The notes under the pieces were generated by a model that saw only the letters and a list, made by a program, of their open reading frames with translations, was not told the origin of the DNA and searched no databases. From CAG-826 sp964546565 (GTDB taxonomy: Bacteria; Bacillota_I; Bacilli_A; RFN20; CAG-826), in contig CAZJKC010000025.1 in NCBI GenBank assembly GCA_964546565.1, positions 1 through 21,827 on the forward strand: a stretch of DNA of 21,827 nt, in the 5' to 3' direction. The translations under genes were made by a program, and so were the position numbers. Positions 16,887 to 21,827 of this stretch are shown piece by piece; the first letter of the stretch is position 1, and each line of letters begins with the position of its first letter.

Positions 16887-16915
16887 AGTATATGAACCAT
16901 CGTTCATATTGTCAA
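16887..16915 (-). promoter_or_regulatory. Promoter of the cadC-cadA operon
   Basis: The minus strand reads a perfect TTGACA (16910-16915), 17 bases, then TATACT (16887-16892). The spacer is occupied by operator 2, so a bound repressor would block RNA polymerase directly. Transcription should start near 16880. Confidence 0.9.
16890..16909. promoter_or_regulatory. CadC operator 2 (between -35 and -10)
   Basis: ATATGAA-N6-TTCATAT with 8-bp arms, identical in its outer seven bases to operator 1. It fills the spacer of the cadC promoter and overlaps part of the -10 element. Confidence 0.88.
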
Positions 16916-17030
16916 CGTTTTTGTTCACATTTTTTCTCTGTATAAGTATGATCATAAAAAATATTAATTAAAATTAGATGTAATCCAAAGTCGATATCAT
17001 TTTTTTTTACTTTATTTATGGCATATAAGA

Positions 17031-17036
17031 TATAAT
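17031..17036 (+). promoter_or_regulatory. Probable -10 element of the amidohydrolase/ligase operon
   Basis: A perfect TATAAT lies 21 bases before the ATG at 17058, followed by AAAGGAGG. No good -35 hexamer is found at 17 bases; the nearest, TTTACT at 17006-17011, has a 19-base spacer. The promoter may be weak or need an activator. Confidence 0.5.
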
Positions 17037-17057
17037 ATTTAAAGGAGGAAGCGAAAA

Positions 17058-17708
17058 ATGTTTGATCACAACAAATACTTAGCTTATGAACATTTTTTTA
17101 TCGAATCTCACAATCATTCTTTTGAAATAATTAATGGGGAATTGCCTATCATGATTTCAGCTCCCCACAGCGTGTCGCAAACTCGGAATAATAAAATAAA
17201 AGTCGCTGAACCCGCGACCGGTATCCTTGCTAAAATGCTTCATGATGAATTAAATTGCCCTATTATTTATAAAACAATGAATTGCCATGATGACGCCAAT
17301 TACGATAAAAAGTCACCATATAAAGATGCTTTATTAGAATATATAAATAACCATCACATCATGTTTTTAATTGATTTGCATCAATTATCACCTACTCGCG
17401 ATATTATTATTGATATTGGCACTGGTGGTTTTAAAAATATTAATAATATAGATTTTATTAACATCTTTTTAAAAGCATTTAGTAAGCAAAACATCGGAAT
17501 AATTCAAGTAGATAAGCCATTTAAAGCTTCTATGCCTTATACAATATCTTCTTATATTGCATCACGTACAGGCATTCCGTGTTTACAATTAGAAATAAAT
17601 ACTAAAGTTTTATCCTCTTTAAAACTTGAAGCCGTTTTAGAAGCTTTAAAAGAAATTGTAATAGAATTATCGTCTCTTTTAGGAGTAAATTATGAAAAAG
17701 AAAAATAA
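17058..17708 (+). CDS. N-formylglutamate amidohydrolase-like (FGase family) protein
   Basis: It resembles the HutG/FGase family of zinc-dependent hydrolases, which remove N-acyl groups from glutamate or related amides. Visible motifs in family order are SAPHS (34-38, with His37), the polar stretch CHDDANYDKKSPYK (76-89), IDLH (105-108, with Asp106 and His108) and LQLEIN (176-181, with Glu179). It has 216 residues, shorter than classical HutG (about 260-270). There is no signal peptide or membrane segment. The start follows AAAGGAGG. Its end overlaps the next gene by 17 bases, making it the first gene of a four-gene operon with two amide-forming ligases. No histidine-degradation genes are nearby, so the substrate is probably not N-formylglutamate from histidine. 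Confidence 0.78.
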   Translation: MFDHNKYLAYEHFFIESHNHSFEIINGELPIMISAPHSVSQTRNNKIKVAEPATGILAKMLHDELNCPIIYKTMNCHDDANYDKKSPYKDALLEYINNHHIMFLIDLHQLSPTRDIIIDIGTGGFKNINNIDFINIFLKAFSKQNIGIIQVDKPFKASMPYTISSYIASRTGIPCLQLEINTKVLSSLKLEAVLEALKEIVIELSSLLGVNYEKEK

Positions 17709-19023
17709 TATACACTTTATTATAAATAATAATAGATTATTAACTATCTATAACAAAACTGAACACGATATTTTTTCTCGTTTTAAGCATATTTATTACC
17801 AAAAAGAAGTTGTTCCTCATAATGAAGAATTAAACACTATATGGGTATCACCTGAAACCTTATCATACTTTACTAGTGAAAAATTATTATTAATTAATAT
17901 CAATTCTCATACTTTTATTAATGTTATTTTAAAAGCTCATACCAAGATTCAAAATGATTGTTTTGCAACTTCATCTTATATTAAAGAAATGCTCGATGTC
18001 ATCGATAATGAAAGTCTTTATTTAGGACAATATAAAGAAACAGTATTCAAAAAAATCTTTATTCAACGTATTGAGCATATCAAAGAAAACAATTTAATGC
18101 TTTCGCCTGATGATTATCAAGACCTCATCGATAATCTTGACCAACTTCCGTGTAGTTTATTTGAAGTTTATAACGATTTAACTCATGAAAGTATTGTCGT
18201 GAAAAGAAGCCATATTTATGTTGATGAATCTTTAAAAAAAGGGACTATAAGATTATCAAAGAAACAACGAATTTTTCTTGGTCAAGAATTACCTTTATTT
18301 CTCAGTAACGAACAATGGGATATTTTAATGAAAGCAATTTCTGTTGAAAGTGAAGATTATCAATTAATATGTTCTGCTTATTCACTAGATGATCATGTTT
18401 TAAACAATGATTTATCATATAAAAAGAAAGAAAGATTAAAACAAATTATATCAACTCATTGTATTGGAAAACTTAAGATTATCCCGATTTTAGAATTCGC
18501 TTATGAAAAGAAAAAAAGCATCAGAGAACGTTTGAGTAATTTCTATGTTGGTAAAAGCACTATTTCCCTTATTGGAAAAAGGCCATATACAATCGATGAT
18601 GGTCTGGATATTGTGCGTATTAGCAAAGCTAATATGAATCTTTTAGGCGTTAATGAAATGGATCAAGTTATTTTACAATACAAAAATAGAAGAAAAAGTT
18701 GCCGTGTACTAGAATTAAAAGAAAAGGATGCGTTCTTAGAAAACAATCGTCCCATATCGATAGATTTAGCAATTGGCATTCCAACTCACATCCGCAAAGA
18801 ACTATATATAACCGATTTAACGTCATCTATTAAAATAGATCGTGATACACGTTTTATTTTTAAAAAGAATATTAATGCTCAAGTAGTGCCCATTCTTTTA
18901 ACTTTATTTTCCGCAAATGTATTTTCTGATTCCTCTATTATTTTATCAGCTCTACTTTCTTTAGTGGCTATCCCGATTGTTTTATATCTAAACTTATCAT
19001 CGACCCGCAATATGCGTACATAA
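17692..19023 (+). CDS. Unrecognised 443-aa protein with barrel-like region and C-terminal membrane hairpin
   Basis: I do not recognise this family. About 1-300 is mixed alpha/beta without known motifs. About 304-385 resembles a cradle-loop or double-psi beta-barrel. It has two half-repeats of the form hydrophobic strand, Ser/Pro-x-x-(I/M)-x-x-x-L-x-V/I, acidic turn, hydrophobic strand: VRISKANMNLLGVNEMDQVIL, then IGIPTHIRKELYITD. This recalls the N domain of CDC48-type proteins or AbrB. Residues about 398-436 form two hydrophobic segments with a short Arg-containing tail, so the protein probably sits on the cytoplasmic membrane with a large soluble N-terminal part. The start follows AGGAG and overlaps the preceding gene by 17 bases, while the ATP-grasp gene follows after 17 bases. 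It may recruit the operon's enzymes to the membrane; that is inference. Confidence 0.7.
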   Translation: MKKKNNIHFIINNNRLLTIYNKTEHDIFSRFKHIYYQKEVVPHNEELNTIWVSPETLSYFTSEKLLLININSHTFINVILKAHTKIQNDCFATSSYIKEMLDVIDNESLYLGQYKETVFKKIFIQRIEHIKENNLMLSPDDYQDLIDNLDQLPCSLFEVYNDLTHESIVVKRSHIYVDESLKKGTIRLSKKQRIFLGQELPLFLSNEQWDILMKAISVESEDYQLICSAYSLDDHVLNNDLSYKKKERLKQIISTHCIGKLKIIPILEFAYEKKKSIRERLSNFYVGKSTISLIGKRPYTIDDGLDIVRISKANMNLLGVNEMDQVILQYKNRRKSCRVLELKEKDAFLENNRPISIDLAIGIPTHIRKELYITDLTSSIKIDRDTRFIFKKNINAQVVPILLTLFSANVFSDSSIILSALLSLVAIPIVLYLNLSSTRNMRT

Positions 19024-19040
19024 ATATCGAGGTGAGTAAT

Positions 19041-19913
19041 ATGCTAGGTTGGTTAATTGTTAATAGTTTTGTTCATACCACAAAATTCCATGAAATATAT
19101 CAACATCTCCATCAAGCAGCATTATCATGCGATATGGATCTTGATATAAAAACTTCTGATTCTCTTTTAAGTACTATAAATGATGGTTTTGGCAAGCAAA
19201 AGTTTCCAGATTTTATTATTTTTTGGGACAAAGATATTTATTTAGCAAAATTGTTGGAACAATTTAATGTTCGCTTATTCAATAAAGCGTCCGCGATTGA
19301 GATATGTGATAACAAGATATTAACGTATCTTTGTTTAAATAATAATAATATTAGATTTCCTAAAACTATTATCGCTCCTAAAACATTTGAAGGAGTCGGT
19401 TATACCAAAAAAGATTTCTTAAAGACCGCAATCGCGAAACTCGGATTACCATTAATCATTAAAGAAGCATACGGATCTTTTGGTCAACAAGTCTATCTTG
19501 CGCATTCTTATGAAGAATGCTCAGCCATTATCGATTCATTAGGATACAAAGACTTTTTAATGCAAGAATTTATTTCTACAAGCAAAGGAAAGGATATCCG
19601 TATTAATGTCGTAGGAAATAAAGTAGTATCGGCGATGGAAAGATACAATGAAAATGATTTCCGTTCTAATATTTCTAATGGAGGAAAAATGAAGCCAATT
19701 GCTATTAGTAATGAGCAAAAAGAAATGGTTCTTAAAGTATGCCAATTAATTGGTTTAGATTTTGCCGGTGTCGATATTCTTTTTAGCGATAATAACACTC
19801 CTATTTTATGTGAAGTTAATTCTAATCCTCATTTTATAAGCGGCTTGCAATGTACTGGCATTGATATGAGTGTCGAGATTATGAAATATATCAAGGAATG
19901 TTTAAAAAAATGA
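19041..19913 (+). CDS. RimK/LysX-like ATP-grasp ligase, canonical
   Basis: Predicted ATP-dependent ligase that joins a carboxylate to an amine through an acyl-phosphate; RimK adds glutamates, LysX-type enzymes modify amino acids. It has 290 residues. The pre-ATP-grasp domain covers about 1-105. Motifs are Lys141, the glycine-rich loop YGSFGQQV (144-151), Asp185 and Arg187 (KDIRINV), Asp245 (AGVDIL), and the Mg-binding CEVNSNP at 257-263 with Glu258 and Asn260. TGIDMSVEIMKYI at the end is typical of RimK. I choose ATG 19041, since GAGGTGA lies 5 bases before it; a GTG nine bases upstream lies inside that binding site. Its last bases overlap the next gene as ATGA. All catalytic positions are intact. 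The substrate cannot be named. Confidence 0.9.
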   Translation: MLGWLIVNSFVHTTKFHEIYQHLHQAALSCDMDLDIKTSDSLLSTINDGFGKQKFPDFIIFWDKDIYLAKLLEQFNVRLFNKASAIEICDNKILTYLCLNNNNIRFPKTIIAPKTFEGVGYTKKDFLKTAIAKLGLPLIIKEAYGSFGQQVYLAHSYEECSAIIDSLGYKDFLMQEFISTSKGKDIRINVVGNKVVSAMERYNENDFRSNISNGGKMKPIAISNEQKEMVLKVCQLIGLDFAGVDILFSDNNTPILCEVNSNPHFISGLQCTGIDMSVEIMKYIKECLKK

Positions 19914-20722
19914 AAGGTTTATTAATATACGACGAAGAAAGCGCTAAAAGAAATGAATGGTTCATCAATTCTTTTTTAAAGCATGCCAAAACATATAACG
20001 TTGATTTAAAACTAATAATATTCCATTCTTTAAATACGCTAAAACTTAATGAGCATTATGATTTTGCCATTGTTAGAACCATTAATCCTAAGCTTAATTA
20101 TTATTTAGAAAAACATCATATCCGTGTTTTTAATAATGCCAGAACATCAATAATTGCTAACAACAAATGGCTTACTTATAAACTGTGTCAAGCAAATAAT
20201 ATCGCAAGCATGAATACTTTCCTTTTAAAAGATAATTATCCGCTGCTCCAAGATTTATCATTCCCTATCGTTATAAAATCACTAAACGGACATGGTGGTA
20301 ATGAAGTTTTTTTAGTTCTAAATGAGACTGAATTTCAAGATTTGTGTTCTGCAATTATGATTGATAATTATATTATTCAACCACTATGTTCAAAGCCGGG
20401 AATTGATAAACGAGTCTATGTTTTAGGAAACAAAATCATCGCTAGCGTTTTAAGAAGTTCAACTACCGACTTTAGAAGTAATTTTTCTTTAGGGGGCCAA
20501 GCTCATTTAACAGATATTGATGACCGCCAAAAAATAATTATTCAAAAAATCCATACGCTTTTACAAAATGATCTCATCGGAGTGGATTTCATTTATCACA
20601 ATGGACAATGGATTTTAAATGAAATTGAAGATGTCGTCGGTACGAGAATGTTATACGCTACTAGTGATATTGATATTATTGATATATATATGAAATACAT
20701 TATCGATGAAATCAGTAAATAA
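19910..20722 (+). CDS. Divergent ATP-grasp ligase, second paralogue
   Basis: A second ATP-grasp enzyme of 270 residues, related to its neighbour: compare IRVFNNARTS ... NNKWLTY with VRLFNKASAI ... DNKILTY. Motifs are Lys123, loop NGHGGNEV (126-133), Asp166 and Arg168 (DKRVYV), DFRSNFSLGG (187-196) and Asp226 (IGVDFI). Where the first ligase has Glu-Val-Asn, this one has Glu238-Ile-Glu240-Asp241 (NEIEDVVGTRML). The metal ligand Asn is therefore Glu, and the following NP turn is lost. It may still bind Mg2+, but the acceptor site is clearly different. The start ATG 19910 overlaps the preceding TGA by 4 bases, with AAGGA about 12 bases upstream. It is last in the operon, before the terminator at 20733-20767. 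Confidence 0.85.
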   Translation: MKGLLIYDEESAKRNEWFINSFLKHAKTYNVDLKLIIFHSLNTLKLNEHYDFAIVRTINPKLNYYLEKHHIRVFNNARTSIIANNKWLTYKLCQANNIASMNTFLLKDNYPLLQDLSFPIVIKSLNGHGGNEVFLVLNETEFQDLCSAIMIDNYIIQPLCSKPGIDKRVYVLGNKIIASVLRSSTTDFRSNFSLGGQAHLTDIDDRQKIIIQKIHTLLQNDLIGVDFIYHNGQWILNEIEDVVGTRMLYATSDIDIIDIYMKYIIDEISK

Positions 20723-20732
20723 ACAATAAAAA

Positions 20733-20767
20733 AACTGTTGATAAACTATTTAATAGCGTCAACAGTT
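20733..20767. terminator. Bidirectional terminator between the ligase operon and nusG
   Basis: AACTGTTGA (20733-20741) pairs with TCAACAGTT (20759-20767), a 9-bp stem. Rightward it is followed by ATTTTTTT, leftward by TTTTT then ATTG. It lies 10 bases after the ligase stop and 6 bases beyond the nusG stop, so it serves both converging operons. It also separates nusG from everything that would be downstream in a Bacillus-type order. Confidence 0.88.
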
Positions 20768-20773
20768 ATTTTT

Positions 20774-21325
20774 TTAGATTTTTTCAATTTCCGAAAATTC
20801 GACTTCCACCGAAGTTGCTCTACCAAAGAACACAGTACCAACTTTAACCATTCCAGTTGTGGTATCAATTTCTTCAATTGTTCCTTCGCTTCCTTCAAGT
20901 GTTCCTCGAAGAATTTTAACATAATCACCAACTTGATAACGAGAATACATCGAATCGTCAACAACACCCATTCTCTTTAATACTGGTTCAATTTGTTCAC
21001 GAGGAACTGGGAATGGTTTGGCGCCACCACCAGAAGAACCAACGAATCCCGTAACACCCGGTGTGTTACGCACCATATACCAAGCTTCGTCTGTCATATA
21101 CATTTCAATAAAAACATATCCTGGATATAAGTTTTTCATTTTAACTTTGCCAGTTGGCATACCATCTTTTAAGACTGCTTCTTCTTGTTCAGCAACGATA
21201 ATACGGAAGATATACTCTTGCAAATTCATCGATTCAACACGACGTTTGAGATTTTCAGCGACCTTATTTTCATGGCCCGAATATGTGTTAACCACATACC
21301 ATGATTTATCTTGAATATCGTCCAT
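20774..21325 (-). CDS. nusG: Transcription termination/antitermination factor NusG
   Basis: NusG binds RNA polymerase beta' and controls pausing and processivity, and it links transcription to the ribosome. It has 183 residues. The NGN domain starts at SWYVVNTYSGHE (8-19) and includes YPGYVFIEM and VRNTPGVTGFVG; the C-terminal KOW domain (about 125-180) has VKILRGTLEGSEGTI. I choose ATG 21325 (MDDIQDK), 2 bases after the secE stop, with a GGGGGG ribosome binding site that lies in the end of secE. Slightly earlier in-frame starts overlap secE. Confidence 0.98.
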   Translation of the reverse strand: MDDIQDKSWYVVNTYSGHENKVAENLKRRVESMNLQEYIFRIIVAEQEEAVLKDGMPTGKVKMKNLYPGYVFIEMYMTDEAWYMVRNTPGVTGFVGSSGGGAKPFPVPREQIEPVLKRMGVVDDSMYSRYQVGDYVKILRGTLEGSEGTIEEIDTTTGMVKVGTVFFGRATSVEVEFSEIEKI

Positions 21326-21327
21326 TA

Positions 21328-21531
21328 TTAAGCCCCCCAAGATTTAAATGCTTCTTCTAATAAGCCTAATAACTTAGCAGCAATACCATCTGCGCATGCT
21401 AAGCATAACGCACAAAAGACTGTCACAAAAATGACCACGCCAATTGAAGACCATAAATCATTTTTCTTTGGCCAACGAACACGTTTGGCTTCCACGCCAA
21501 CACCTTTAAAATACTTTCTTAATTTACTCAT
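21328..21531 (-). CDS. secE: Preprotein translocase subunit SecE
   Basis: This small membrane subunit of the Sec channel clamps SecY. It has 67 residues: a soluble amphipathic N-terminal part with the family motif VEAKRVRWPKKNDLW (13-27), then a single membrane helix at about 29-50 (GVVIFVTVFCALCLACADG). The start follows AGGAGG. It lies between rpmG and nusG, the usual Bacillota order. Confidence 0.96.
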   Translation of the reverse strand: MSKLRKYFKGVGVEAKRVRWPKKNDLWSSIGVVIFVTVFCALCLACADGIAAKLLGLLEEAFKSWGA

Positions 21532-21542
21532 CGGAATACCTC

Positions 21543-21692
21543 CTACTTACTTTCTTTATGTAATGTCGAAGCATTACATTTTGGGCAAAATTTCATCAAT
21601 TGAAGACGAGTTGTTGCATCGCCTTTTCTTCGAGTGGTTGAATAATTTCTGGATAAGCATTTACTACATATTAAAATAACTTTTTCACGCAT
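21543..21692 (-). CDS. rpmG: 50S ribosomal protein L33, zinc-binding type
   Basis: A 49-residue ribosomal protein beginning MREKVILICSKC. It has two Cys-x-x-Cys pairs (CSKC at 9-12 and CPKC at 36-39), the zinc-ribbon form of L33. Bacteria often keep a cysteine-free copy for zinc shortage; none is in this window. The ATG at 21692 follows GGGAGTGG. It is the first gene of rpmG-secE-nusG, 11 bases before secE. Confidence 0.96.
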   Translation of the reverse strand: MREKVILICSKCLSRNYSTTRRKGDATTRLQLMKFCPKCNASTLHKESK

Positions 21693-21725
21693 TATTTCCA
21701 CTCCCTATCTACATTATGCTTAAAC

Positions 21726-21754
21726 AATTTAGCATATAATCAAAGAATAGTCAA
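21726..21754 (-). promoter_or_regulatory. Promoter of rpmG-secE-nusG
   Basis: The minus strand reads TTGACT (21749-21754), 17 bases, then TAAATT (21726-21731), with TGC just before the -10 (extended -10). Transcription would start near 21719, giving a leader of about 25 bases. Confidence 0.75.
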
Positions 21755-21784
21755 TATTTTATGTATTTGTTATAGGATAAACGC

Positions 21785-21827
21785 ATGAAATTTCTTCAAA
21801 AGAGTATTGACAAGTATTCCATTATGA
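21785..21827 (+). CDS. Possible 5' end of a rightward gene (cut by the window edge)
   Basis: ATG at 21785 opens a frame of 14 codons (MKFLQKSIDKYSIM) that runs off the window, with AGGA about 8 bases upstream. It is divergent from rpmG. Too little is present to name it, and a chance open frame of this length is common. Confidence 0.4.
   Translation, partial: MKFLQKSIDKYSIM

Noticed and set aside
16910..17057. A precursor peptide gene ahead of the ligase operon
   Set aside because: I looked for a short coding frame that the ATP-grasp enzymes could modify, but only frames of a few codons without ribosome binding sites are present.
21431..21679. 82-codon rightward frame over secE and rpmG
   Set aside because: It is antisense to two certain essential genes and lacks a ribosome binding site.
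11130..21827. Mobile element or genomic island borders around the cargo genes
   Set aside because: I found no transposase, integrase, tRNA gene or matching terminal repeats. An insertion is suggested by gene order only.

Overview
The window is about 21.8 kb of A+T-rich bacterial chromosome built on the rpmG-secE-nusG / rplK-rplA-rplJ-rplL-(methyltransferase)-rpoB-rpoC block of Bacillota. Two lineage markers in the sequence point to a Mollicutes-like or neighbouring low-GC lineage. L11 is four residues shorter than the Bacillus form in its proline-rich N-terminal loop. RpoB has Asn481 where rifampicin-sensitive bacteria have His (E. coli 526). The gene at 19041-19913 ends at TGA and tryptophans are written TGG, so the standard code is likely, unlike Mycoplasma or Spiroplasma. 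An Acholeplasma/Izemoplasma/Haloplasma-type or uncultured gut relative fits. This placement is inference.

Layout, left to right: (1) 1-789 holds an unrecognised 164-aa gene with its own promoter and terminator, plus a small promoter-terminator unit at the left edge. (2) 790-11129, minus strand, is the ribosomal/RNA polymerase operon rplK-rplA-[L10 leader]-rplJ-rplL-[hairpin]-rsmC-like methyltransferase-rpoB-rpoC. It starts at a promoter near 11241-11269, followed by a leader hairpin that looks like a ribosomal protein L1 site. (3) 11326-13468, plus strand, is a ktrB-ktrA potassium uptake operon. (4) 13483-16915, minus strand, is a CadC-type repressor, a CadA/ZntA-type metal-exporting P-type ATPase and a spermidine-synthase-like methyltransferase-fold gene, under a promoter covered by two matching operators. 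(5) 17031-20767, plus strand, is a tightly packed four-gene operon: an N-formylglutamate-amidohydrolase-like enzyme, an unrecognised membrane-tailed protein and two divergent RimK-like ATP-grasp ligases. (6) 20774-21754, minus strand, is rpmG-secE-nusG. (7) A divergent gene may begin at the right edge.

In Bacillus-type genomes nusG runs directly into rplK. Here about 9.6 kb of accessory genes in three transcription units lies between them, with a bidirectional terminator behind nusG and a separate promoter for rplK. The amidohydrolase/membrane protein/two-ligase operon is the best candidate for an undescribed system: it pairs predicted amide-bond-forming and amide-bond-cleaving enzymes with an uncharacterised membrane partner. 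No stretch longer than 300 bases lacks a gene. The longest gap, 11130-11400, holds divergent promoters and the L1-like leader. I saw no tRNA, rRNA, CRISPR array or insertion sequence.
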